Shown piece by piece: positions 1-4,898 of a stretch of DNA of 8,563 nt. The stretch is from an uncultured bacterium. Lineage in GTDB: Bacteria > Patescibacteriota > Microgenomatia > UBA1400 > PJMF01. The notes beneath the pieces were generated by a model, which saw only the letters and a program-made list of their open reading frames with translations, was not told the origin of the DNA and did not search any database. A program made the translations under genes and the position numbers. How positions within the stretch are numbered: position 1 is the first letter of the stretch; each line of letters opens with the position of its first letter. The stretch spans positions 1 through 8,563 of the forward strand of contig CAITDX010000055.1 of the NCBI GenBank assembly GCA_903891335.1. Direction: 5' to 3'.

Positions 1-57
1 GGTTAGAGCACCTGTTTTGTAAACAGGAGGTTCCGGGTTCGATTCCCGGGGGTGGCT
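1..57 (+). tRNA. tRNA-Thr(TGT), 5' end cut off by the window
   Basis: The window opens inside the D-loop (GGTTAGAGC). The anticodon stem CCTGT/ACAGG (11-15/23-27) encloses the loop TTTGTAA with anticodon TGT at 18-20, which reads the threonine codon ACA. The T-arm is CCGGG-TTCGATT-CCCGG (33-49), the 3' acceptor strand is GGGTGGC (50-56) and the discriminator base is T57. CCA is not encoded (the next bases are CAA), so a CCA-adding enzyme must finish it. The missing 5' part is about 18 nt. A tRNA-Thr just before rpmG and tRNA-Trp is a familiar order near secE-nusG in many bacteria. Confidence 0.95.
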
Positions 58-100
58 CAAAACACAAAGCAGTGATCCTGCTTAAATTAATTAAAAAATG

Positions 101-109
101 TGTTAAAAT
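101..109 (+). promoter_or_regulatory. Extended -10 promoter of rpmG, near-leaderless
   Basis: TGTTAAAAT matches an extended -10 (TGn + TAAAAT at 104-109). It ends 9 nt before the rpmG ATG, so transcription should begin at or within a few bases of the start codon. No Shine-Dalgarno sequence lies between the box and the ATG. No good -35 is visible, which is normal for extended -10 promoters. Confidence 0.6.
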
Positions 110-118
110 ACCAAATCT

Positions 119-322
119 ATGGCAAGTAAGAAAAAAGGTCCCAGACAAGCAATTGGTTTACAATGTAGTGTATGTAACGCTTTCGGTTATGTGAGCGAAT
201 ACAACAAAAACAACGAAACCCTCAAGAAGCAAACCTCAGGTGAGGGTAGTTTTCCTTTGAGTAAGTACTGCAAAGTCTGCAAGAAACACACTCCTCACAA
301 ATTGATGAAGAAATTAAAGTAA
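119..322 (+). CDS. rpmG: Large ribosomal subunit protein bL33
   Basis: This encodes a 67-aa basic protein of the 50S subunit near the E site. Two CxxC pairs, C16/C19 and C51/C54, form the zinc ribbon of the zinc-binding (C+) form of bL33. The block KYCKVCKKHTPHK (about 49-61) is the family's C-terminal signature. Usual bL33 is about 49-55 aa. This one has a basic N-terminal tail (MASKKKGPRQ) and a short insertion of roughly six residues between the two cysteine pairs (around QTSGEGS, 38-44). It lies 61 nt after tRNA-Thr and has its own -10 directly before the ATG. The identification is firm; the insertion is the only unusual point. Confidence 0.95.
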   Translation: MASKKKGPRQAIGLQCSVCNAFGYVSEYNKNNETLKKQTSGEGSFPLSKYCKVCKKHTPHKLMKKLK

Positions 323-345
323 GCTTTTTTGCGAAGCTGCTTTTT
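322..345 (+). terminator. Possible weak terminator after rpmG
   Basis: Right at the rpmG stop, AGCTT (322-326) pairs with AAGCT (334-338) around a 7-nt loop. It is followed two bases later by T5 (341-345) and a T-rich run. The stem is only 5 bp, so this is a weak candidate. It sits in the short gap between two convergent genes. Confidence 0.35.
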
Positions 346-381
346 CCTTTTAATCGCTCTCCAGTAGAGATGCGCTTTGCT

Positions 382-1851
382 TTATTTCTGGCAAGCGGCA
401 ATGATATTCTTCGCGCCCTGATAGAAAATCTTGTCTAGTTTCTTGGCTTTTTGCATGGCTTGACTGAGCCAATTGGTGCCGTAATTAGTTTTGACTTGGA
501 GAGCAGGCACTGGTGTGCTTTTCAGTTGACTGATTTTGGCGGTGGCAGCCACTTCTCTAGTGATTTCGCTGATTTGATTGACGATGGCGTCGATTTGAGC
601 CTTTTGGCTGATGGCATTTTGTTCAAAAAATGCGCGGACATTGTGTTCCCACTCGCCCCATTCTTGAAGAGTGAGGAGGGCAGCGCCAGCAGCAACCGCA
701 TCATAGGCCATATCTCCCGAGGGTTTACTGATGACCAAGTCGGCCCAAGTTAAGCCCTCATGGATGAGTAGCTCATTGGCATCAACAATTTGTGGATGAT
801 AGATAATAGTGAATTTAGCTTTCTTTTCTTCAATTTTTGGATACTTTATTTGTTCACCAATGCGGAAGGCAGCGGGATCTTTGGGGCTGATGATTTCGGT
901 TTTGATTTGGTGCTTGCTAGCAATTTCCAAAGCCATGTCACGGTGGTCAGCGTGAGTGCCAGCGTAAAAAACCAGTTGTGCAGTGGGTAGCTGACTAGTC
1001 TGCTCTTGCTCTTGTTTGGCAAGTTCTGGCAAGAGTTGCTCCAGCACGGCTTTGATCTCTGGTTTGTTGGTGCCAAGACCGCCAGTGGTGAGGAGGATGC
1101 GGAGTTCACGGTCATTTTTCCAGATGGGTTTCTCTTGATTGATGGCAGTGATGCGTGGGTCAATGGGAGGTCCGGTGACAATTACTTTGTCTTTGATTTG
1201 GTCAGCTGGGATTTTTTTACCAATTTTTTTGGCAACGGCAAAAAATGCTGCTTTGGTGGCTTCATCAAAAACCAAAAACCGCATGTTGGCTAGGTGAGCG
1301 TTGTCGAGATAATCAGGGCGGACATGAGGGTCAGTAATCATTTGTAGGACTGTCTTGCCTTCAGCAGCCAAGATGTTGCCTACCACGATGTGCATCGAGA
1401 GAATGGGCTGAGTGACGGCGCCACCGAGATAGAGGGTGGGGGGAGTGACGTTGTCGAGAATAGGCATTTTGGAGCGGCCAAACTTGTCGACCAGATCTTT
1501 GAGTGTTTTAAGAATGGGCCAGCGGGCAATAGTTTTGCCAATGAGGTGAGTTAGCGCCACTCCTTTTTCTGCCTGCAGACTGACGTAGTTGGTGCTATCG
1601 ACGAGCCAAGCTTGGCGAGGATCAATTTTTTTGCCCCAGGCTTGGATAGCGATGCCCATTGCCATCGAGTAATGAGCTCGCGAGAGGACGATGTCGGTGT
1701 TTTTGTCGGTTTCCTTTTGTTTATGCAAACCCTTGAGGTCTTCTTTGAAAGAAGCCGAGACAGTCATGATGGGGAGTTTGGTTTTAGTGAGAAGTTCACG
1801 GTCTTTTTGGTAAATACTGCGCAGGTCGCGGGCAATGTCTTGAGTAGGCAT
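382..1851 (-). CDS. GT-B glycosyltransferase, MurG / MGDG-synthase-like (GT28-type)
   Basis: The protein is about 489 aa from Met at 1851. It probably transfers a sugar from a nucleotide sugar to a lipid or glycan at the cytoplasmic face; donor and acceptor cannot be read from sequence. Family marks in order are TDPHVRPDYL (about 173-182), VTGPPIDP at the inter-domain linker (225-232), glycine-rich LLTTGGLGT opening the second Rossmann half (253-261), and the donor-site region SKPSGD (375-380) with EWEHN (400-404). These resemble the KAG/KPG...GQE..N pattern of MGDG synthase and processive diacylglycerol glucosyltransferases. The open frame runs upstream to an ATG at 1947, beside tRNA-Trp. 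That start is disfavoured because both candidate minus-strand -10 boxes lie inside the extension and no ATG, GTG or TTG occurs between codon 1 and Met33. Caution: residues ATLVLTM just before Met33 could be the first beta strand, so the longer form (382-1947) remains possible. It is convergent with rpmG. Confidence 0.8.
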   Translation of the reverse strand: MPTQDIARDLRSIYQKDRELLTKTKLPIMTVSASFKEDLKGLHKQKETDKNTDIVLSRAHYSMAMGIAIQAWGKKIDPRQAWLVDSTNYVSLQAEKGVALTHLIGKTIARWPILKTLKDLVDKFGRSKMPILDNVTPPTLYLGGAVTQPILSMHIVVGNILAAEGKTVLQMITDPHVRPDYLDNAHLANMRFLVFDEATKAAFFAVAKKIGKKIPADQIKDKVIVTGPPIDPRITAINQEKPIWKNDRELRILLTTGGLGTNKPEIKAVLEQLLPELAKQEQEQTSQLPTAQLVFYAGTHADHRDMALEIASKHQIKTEIISPKDPAAFRIGEQIKYPKIEEKKAKFTIIYHPQIVDANELLIHEGLTWADLVISKPSGDMAYDAVAAGAALLTLQEWGEWEHNVRAFFEQNAISQKAQIDAIVNQISEITREVAATAKISQLKSTPVPALQVKTNYGTNWLSQAMQKAKKLDKIFYQGAKNIIAACQK

Positions 1852-1861
1852 AGTGAGAACT

Positions 1862-1870
1862 AGTGTAGCA
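1862..1870 (-). promoter_or_regulatory. Extended -10 for the GT-B gene, near-leaderless
   Basis: On the minus strand TGCTACACT (TGn + TACACT, hexamer at 1867-1862) ends 10 nt before the ATG at 1851. This would give a leader of a few bases at most and follows the pattern of other genes here. It supports the 1851 start. Confidence 0.4.
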
Positions 1871-1912
1871 GGTTTTGGAGGTGGAGTTCTATGGTGATTT
1901 TTCTGTTGGTTT

Positions 1913-1920
1913 AGTATAAA
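1913..1920. promoter_or_regulatory. Overlapping divergent -10 boxes (tRNA-Trp / GT-B gene)
   Basis: AGTATAAA reads TATAAA on the plus strand (1915-1920), about 33 nt before the tRNA-Trp gene. It reads TATACT on the minus strand (1918-1913), toward the glycosyltransferase gene. Sharing one AT-rich core between two -10 elements is the hallmark of symmetric bidirectional promoters. No clear -35 hexamer is seen on either side. Confidence 0.4.
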
Positions 1921-1953
1921 ATCACCAGAGTTGAAGCAGTGTTTCATTCACAT

Positions 1954-2024
1954 AGGGCGGTCGTTCAACGGTAGGACCGCGGTCTCCAAAACCGCTAATG
2001 AGGGTTCGATTCCTTCCCGCCCTG
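1954..2024 (+). tRNA. tRNA-Trp(CCA)
   Basis: A complete cloverleaf of 71 nt. The acceptor AGGGCGG (1954-1960) pairs with CCGCCCT (2017-2023). The anticodon stem GCGGT/ACCGC (1979-1983/1991-1995) encloses CTCCAAA with anticodon CCA (1986-1988). The T-arm is GAGGG-TTCGATT-CCTTC (2000-2016) with one G-U pair, and the discriminator is G2024, the usual base for bacterial tRNA-Trp. CCA is not encoded. It is followed directly by a hairpin terminator, and its last 17 bases plus one are duplicated downstream at 2247-2264. Confidence 0.97.
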
Positions 2025-2025
2025 C
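2008..2025 (+). repeat. Direct repeat copy 1 (inside the tRNA-Trp 3' end)
   Basis: GATTCCTTCCCGCCCTGC covers part of the T-loop, the 3' side of the T-stem, the 3' acceptor strand, the discriminator and one further base. An identical copy lies at 2247-2264. The 3' end of a tRNA gene is the classic attachment site for tyrosine-recombinase elements. Confidence 0.9.
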
Positions 2026-2067
2026 TCTAATAAAAAAGTCTCGCAGCGCGAGATTTTTTTATTAGAG
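2025..2067 (+). terminator. Rho-independent terminator after tRNA-Trp
   Basis: A long near-perfect inverted repeat begins at the base after the tRNA. CTCTAATAAAAAAGTCTCGC pairs with GCGAGATTTTTTTATTAGAG around a 3-nt loop. A GC-rich apical stem (TCTCGC/GCGAGA) is flanked by an A-run and a T-run (about 2054-2060), so it could work in both directions. If the 18-bp direct repeats mark an inserted element, this terminator was brought in by that element. Confidence 0.85.
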
Positions 2068-2102
2068 TTGTGGTGAAGAAGCAGAGAGGCAATTTAGGTT
2101 CG

Positions 2103-2173
2103 ATAATTGAGCTTAATAATGCACACGAGCTTCCATGGAATATTAAAGCGAGGCGCATTATGCTCTCAATTAT
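2103..2173. repeat. Interrupted inverted repeat
   Basis: ATAATTGAG (2103-2111) pairs with CTCAATTAT (2165-2173). After a small internal loop, ATAATGC (2116-2122) pairs with GCATTAT (2155-2161). The apex contains the self-complementary TTCCATGGAA (2131-2140). As RNA this would be a long bulged stem-loop; no T-run follows, so it is not a terminator. Function unknown. Confidence 0.7.
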
Positions 2174-2191
2174 ATGAGGAAGCGCAGTGGA

Positions 2192-2230
2192 GAAGGAAAA
2201 ATAACGAAGCAGTAGCGTAGTTATTCCTTC
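2192..2230. repeat. Hairpin with a 3-nt bulge
   Basis: GAAGGA (2192-2197) pairs with TCCTTC (2225-2230). After an AAA bulge, ATAAC (2201-2205) pairs with GTTAT (2220-2224), leaving a 14-nt loop. It ends 16 bp before the second direct repeat. Function unknown; no terminator-like T-run follows. Confidence 0.65.
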
Positions 2231-2246
2231 GCAGCGAGCAAGCTCA

Positions 2247-2264
2247 GATTCCTTCCCGCCCTGC
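2247..2264 (+). repeat. Direct repeat copy 2 (orphan tRNA-Trp 3' end)
   Basis: This is an 18/18 match to the tRNA-Trp 3' end at 2008-2025, offset by 239 bp. The bases before it (GCAAGCTCA) do not continue as a tRNA, so it is an isolated 3' fragment as expected for the distal att site of an integrated element. It could also be a relic of a duplicated tRNA gene. Confidence 0.9.
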
Positions 2265-2296
2265 AAAGTTTTGGCATAATTGCTCTCAAAGTCCAT

Positions 2297-2302
2297 TATA
2301 AT
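2297..2302 (+). promoter_or_regulatory. Consensus TATAAT downstream of the repeat element
   Basis: A perfect TATAAT lies 33 bp after the second direct repeat. TTGGCA (2271-2276) is a -35-like hexamer but the spacing is 20 bp, longer than optimal. Transcripts would begin near 2309 and reach the 103-aa gene with a leader of about 49 nt. A closer -10 (2346-2351) better explains that gene, so this one is secondary or unused. Confidence 0.35.
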
Positions 2303-2342
2303 TTGTTGTTATTAATTTGAAGTAAATGAGTGTAACTCAAAG

Positions 2343-2351
2343 TGTTATCAT
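2343..2351 (+). promoter_or_regulatory. Extended -10 directing a leaderless start at 2358
   Basis: TGTTATCAT (TGn + TATCAT, one mismatch to consensus) ends 6 nt before ATG 2358, the same spacing as at asnB. It favours ATG 2358 over the in-frame TTG at 2355. Confidence 0.45.
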
Positions 2352-2357
2352 CCTTTG

Positions 2358-2669
2358 ATGATAAAAGCTAAAGAAGAGGGGCAATTTGATTTTTCACCAG
2401 AAAAAATGAAAGAATTAACTCAAATTGCTTTGAAAAATCAAATTACAAATGCTAGAGACAGAATAATAGTCTTAAGAAGAGATTTGAAAAAAGTTTTATC
2501 CCTGAAAGAAAAATATCCTCACTTGGCAATTAGGCCAAATGATGAAGGTCTGCCATCTAGCGAATATCAAATTTGGCAATCTATTCATAGAGAGGGAGCA
2601 ATTAGAAATGATCTGGACTTAGTTCAAGGTCAATTAAAAGATCTGGAAACCAAACTCAAAAGTCTTTAA
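2358..2669 (+). CDS. Small helical/coiled-coil protein of unknown function
   Basis: The product is 103 aa, charged and lysine/glutamate/leucine-rich, and I recognise no family. Two long helical stretches (about 13-50 and 72-103), with leucine and isoleucine spaced as in coiled coils, flank a short polar, proline-containing segment (about 54-67). There is no signal peptide, membrane segment or cysteine pair, so a cytosolic protein that forms a helical hairpin or dimer is likely. The frame also has a TTG one codon upstream (2355). ATG 2358 is preferred because a -10-like box ends 6 nt before it and no ribosome-binding site is visible. The gene and its surroundings are notably AT-rich. It is the first gene after the tRNA-Trp-flanked repeat region and lies 82 nt before asnB, which has its own promoter. 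Confidence 0.75.
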   Translation: MIKAKEEGQFDFSPEKMKELTQIALKNQITNARDRIIVLRRDLKKVLSLKEKYPHLAIRPNDEGLPSSEYQIWQSIHREGAIRNDLDLVQGQLKDLETKLKSL

Positions 2670-2736
2670 TATTTTCAATATGAATGAGGGTAATGATCAA
2701 TAGCAAGGCAATTTCATAAAGCTATCTGATGTCTTT

Positions 2737-2745
2737 TGATATAAT
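2737..2745 (+). promoter_or_regulatory. Extended -10 promoter of asnB, leaderless
   Basis: TGATATAAT (TGn + perfect TATAAT at 2740-2745) ends exactly 6 nt (CACCAC) before the asnB ATG, which places the expected +1 on the A of the start codon. No ribosome-binding site can fit. This is the clearest leaderless promoter in the window. Confidence 0.75.
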
Positions 2746-2751
2746 CACCAC

Positions 2752-4536
2752 ATGTGTGGTATCGAAGGATCAATTGCAATTGATCACCAACCCATTGACA
2801 AGCGGTGGTTAGAGTCAGTAAATCAGAAAGCATTGTCAAGAATTTTACATCGTGGTCCAGATCAGCAGGGTCTGTATATCGACCAAGATTTTGTCATGGG
2901 GAATACAAGGCTTGCTATTGTTGGTTTAGATGAGGGCACTCAGCCAGTTAATGAAAATAATTGTCAGCTTGTTTTCAACGGTGAAATTTACAATCATCAA
3001 TCGCTTGATTTGGGACAAGGAAGAAAAGCAAGTGATTCAGATACACGCAATTTATTCCACTTTCTCAGAGAACATGGAGTTTCTCGACTCAATGATCTCA
3101 ACGGCATGTTTGCCTTTTGTTTTGCCAATGAAAGAGATGTTTTTTTAGTCAGAGATAGATTTGGTGAGAAGCCTTTATTCTATACCATTGTCAGTGGACA
3201 ACTTTTTTTTGCATCAGAAATCAAGGCTTTAGCCGAAGTAAGAAAATTGCGACTACAAGTACCAGACTTGTATTTTCATACAGAATCAGCTCAAGCTCCG
3301 CAAACTTTTTTTGAAGATATTTTTGAACTTGAATCAGGTCATTATTTGCAGATTGATCGATTAACTAAGAAGATGGTTAAGGTTCGTTACTATAATCCAG
3401 ATCTGAGTCAACTACCTTTTAGCTTTAAAGATGCTGTGGTTTTTTTACAATTGCTTTTGCGTGAAGCAATTCAGATGCGCATTCCGCGAGATCATGATCA
3501 TGCGGCGTATATTAGTGGAGGTCTTGATTCGAGCATTATCGCTTTGCTGAGTCGACCAGATTTATTGCTTACCTTTATAGCTGGAGCAGGCGAGCAGTAC
3601 GATGAGTCAGAATATGCAGACGCGGTGGCTGCAGCAGTTGGTAAAAATGCGAATGGCTATCTAAAAGTTGGCGCAGCTCATGAACAGTTTATGCATCATT
3701 TATTTGATTTAATACATTCGCTAGGATCACCCACGACTTCAGTGGCTGCGTTTTCACAATACTTGCTCGCTAAAACACTTCAGGAAAGAGGATTACGAGT
3801 AGTTTTGTCTGGAATTGGTGCAGATGAGTTTTTTGCTGGATACGTACGACACGCTTTGGCAATGGATACGCATTTTTCATTAAAAAAAAGTGGTTTGTCT
3901 GCTTATAAACCAATGTTGAGAAAGTTGAAACAAGCCCATGCTCAGCCCCTAGATAAGTATGCAGCGCTAATCAATAGAAGTAAGTTGCATGATTCATCGT
4001 TGCTTAAACCAGTGATGACCGAGGTTTTCAATACTCATGATGTTGCTACTGCAATTGCTCTGACTGACAATCTAATCACTTTGCCTCCGCTATTGAAGAT
4101 GGATGATCATCTCAACATGCGTTTTGGAATTGAGAGTCGTAGTCCATTTCTTGATCACCGATTGGTTGAGTTTGGTTTGAAAATACCAACTCGATACAAG
4201 GTCCACCATACCCCAGATAATGTCCTAAGCCTTAAGCATATCTTGAGGAGTGCCACCAAAGAAGTGTTGCCGCCAGTTATTGTTGAGAGAAAAAGCAAGG
4301 TCGGCTTTCCCTCATCAGTTAATTTATGGTTAGCAAATGAATTACATCATTTGGTTGAAAATTCCTCAAAGATTTTAACTGACTTATTTCCAAATGAACC
4401 ATATTTTCACGTAAATCAAGAAGATGATTCTTTTGATCGTCGCAATTATCAATTAGTACAGATGGCAGCAAGTTATTTAATTTATGATCAAGGATACTCT
4501 CAGGAGAAATTTGCTAAAGAGTTATTGAAGACTTAG
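2752..4536 (+). CDS. asnB: Asparagine synthase (glutamine-hydrolysing), class B
   Basis: The enzyme is 594 aa and cytosolic. It makes asparagine from aspartate, glutamine and ATP. The N-terminal Ntn glutaminase domain starts MCGIEG, so Cys2 becomes the nucleophile after Met removal. It keeps RGPD (34-37), the RLAI block (53-56), NGEIYNH (76-82) and RDRFGEKPL (134-142). The C-terminal synthetase domain has the PP-loop SGGLDSS (255-261) that binds ATP, the SGIGADEFFAGY block (353-364), and a later ESRSPFLDHRLVEF motif. All key residues are present, so an active enzyme is expected. It is somewhat longer than E. coli AsnB (554 aa), mostly at the C-terminus. Paralogs of this fold (AsnO-like, surface-polysaccharide-linked amidotransferases) share these motifs, so amidation of another substrate cannot be excluded. 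Its coding sequence is visibly more AT-rich than the 382-1851 glycosyltransferase gene. Confidence 0.93.
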   Translation: MCGIEGSIAIDHQPIDKRWLESVNQKALSRILHRGPDQQGLYIDQDFVMGNTRLAIVGLDEGTQPVNENNCQLVFNGEIYNHQSLDLGQGRKASDSDTRNLFHFLREHGVSRLNDLNGMFAFCFANERDVFLVRDRFGEKPLFYTIVSGQLFFASEIKALAEVRKLRLQVPDLYFHTESAQAPQTFFEDIFELESGHYLQIDRLTKKMVKVRYYNPDLSQLPFSFKDAVVFLQLLLREAIQMRIPRDHDHAAYISGGLDSSIIALLSRPDLLLTFIAGAGEQYDESEYADAVAAAVGKNANGYLKVGAAHEQFMHHLFDLIHSLGSPTTSVAAFSQYLLAKTLQERGLRVVLSGIGADEFFAGYVRHALAMDTHFSLKKSGLSAYKPMLRKLKQAHAQPLDKYAALINRSKLHDSSLLKPVMTEVFNTHDVATAIALTDNLITLPPLLKMDDHLNMRFGIESRSPFLDHRLVEFGLKIPTRYKVHHTPDNVLSLKHILRSATKEVLPPVIVERKSKVGFPSSVNLWLANELHHLVENSSKILTDLFPNEPYFHVNQEDDSFDRRNYQLVQMAASYLIYDQGYSQEKFAKELLKT

Positions 4537-4582
4537 TAATAAAGCTTTGTAACGTTAGATTTTAATTAGTCTTAAATAGGTT

Positions 4583-4588
4583 TATAAT
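4583..4588 (+). promoter_or_regulatory. -10 promoter, leaderless, for the 4597-6424 cluster
   Basis: A perfect TATAAT ends 8 nt before ATG 4597. The alternative in-frame TTG at 4591 would lie upstream of the expected +1 and so is rejected as a start. No TGn extension and only a poor -35 are visible. Confidence 0.6.
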
Positions 4589-4596
4589 AATTGCAT

Positions 4597-4884
4597 ATGA
4601 ACGAAACACTTTCTTTTCCCACAGAAATCAGCATGTCAAACTTAGGAGAACAAAAACTCAGAGCACTTATGGCTGCAAATCATTATGGTCGTGTTGACGC
4701 AGGTCTTCATGAGGTGGTTGAAGCAGCAAGTGCATTTTTGAGTACTCGTCGAGAAAAAAAACTAACGATAACTTCTGAGGCTCACCAAAAATTGATGGCA
4801 GCAATCGATCGCGGTCAATCATTGGTTGGTTCCTATACTGAGGAATTAAAAGCAGCACGTGAGGTAATAGAAAAGAACTCTTAA
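4597..4884 (+). CDS. Small helical protein of unknown function
   Basis: The product is 95 aa from ATG 4597 and I recognise no family. It is mostly predicted helix, rich in alanine and glutamate, with a central run of residues (about 30-50) and a C-terminal helix (about 62-92). It has no signal peptide, transmembrane segment or obvious catalytic motif. It heads a tight cluster: the next gene begins 14 nt downstream and the third 2 nt after that, so the three are probably co-transcribed from the TATAAT at 4583-4588. The alternative TTG start at 4591 adds only two residues and lies before the likely transcription start. Confidence 0.75.
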   Translation: MNETLSFPTEISMSNLGEQKLRALMAANHYGRVDAGLHEVVEAASAFLSTRREKKLTITSEAHQKLMAAIDRGQSLVGSYTEELKAAREVIEKNS

Positions 4885-4898
4885 GAATAGATATCTCC

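Larger units (their letters stand above)
2008..2264 (+). mobile_element. Candidate miniature or decayed element integrated at tRNA-Trp
   Basis: The stretch is bounded by a perfect 18-bp duplication of the tRNA-Trp 3' end. The roughly 220 bp between the copies hold no plausible gene. They carry a terminator hairpin (2025-2067), a large interrupted inverted repeat (2103-2173) and a third hairpin (2192-2230). The 8-mer TCGCAGCG occurs near both ends (2041-2048 and 2229-2236). The flanking repeats fit site-specific integration by a tyrosine recombinase, but no integrase is present in the window. It would therefore be non-autonomous, a deletion remnant, or one end of a larger tandem array. An alternative is a partial tRNA duplication with a structured non-coding RNA between the copies. 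The repeats are certain; the mobile-element reading is inference. Confidence 0.4.

Noticed and set aside
846..1181. 111-aa minus-strand frame and the plus-strand frames at 451-753, 1006-1293 and 1612-1863
   Set aside because: They lie wholly inside the GT-B gene, whose frame carries clear glycosyltransferase motifs; these are shadows.
2026..2246. Known structured RNA (SRP RNA, tmRNA) or an integron attC site
   Set aside because: No SRP apical-loop signature, no tmRNA tRNA-like end, and the hairpin arms do not match attC core consensus (GTTRRRY/RYYYAAC).
2027..2296. 89-aa open frame on the minus strand across the tRNA-Trp repeat region
   Set aside because: It runs through the terminator, both inverted repeats and the second direct repeat, has no domain-like composition, and has no promoter in the pattern used by neighbours.
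2355..2357. TTG start for the 103-aa gene
   Set aside because: ATG follows directly at 2358 with a -10 spaced 6 nt from it.
2326..2364. 10-codon upstream ORF (ATG 2326 to TGA 2358) and a 7-bp hairpin TTATCAT/ATGATAA over ATG 2358, suggesting translational control
   Set aside because: The left arm is better explained as the extended -10 (TGTTATCAT) of a leaderless transcript, in which case neither the upstream ORF nor the hairpin would be in the mRNA.
4591..4593. TTG start for the 95-aa gene
   Set aside because: It lies only 2 nt after TATAAT, before any reasonable transcription start; ATG 4597 fits.
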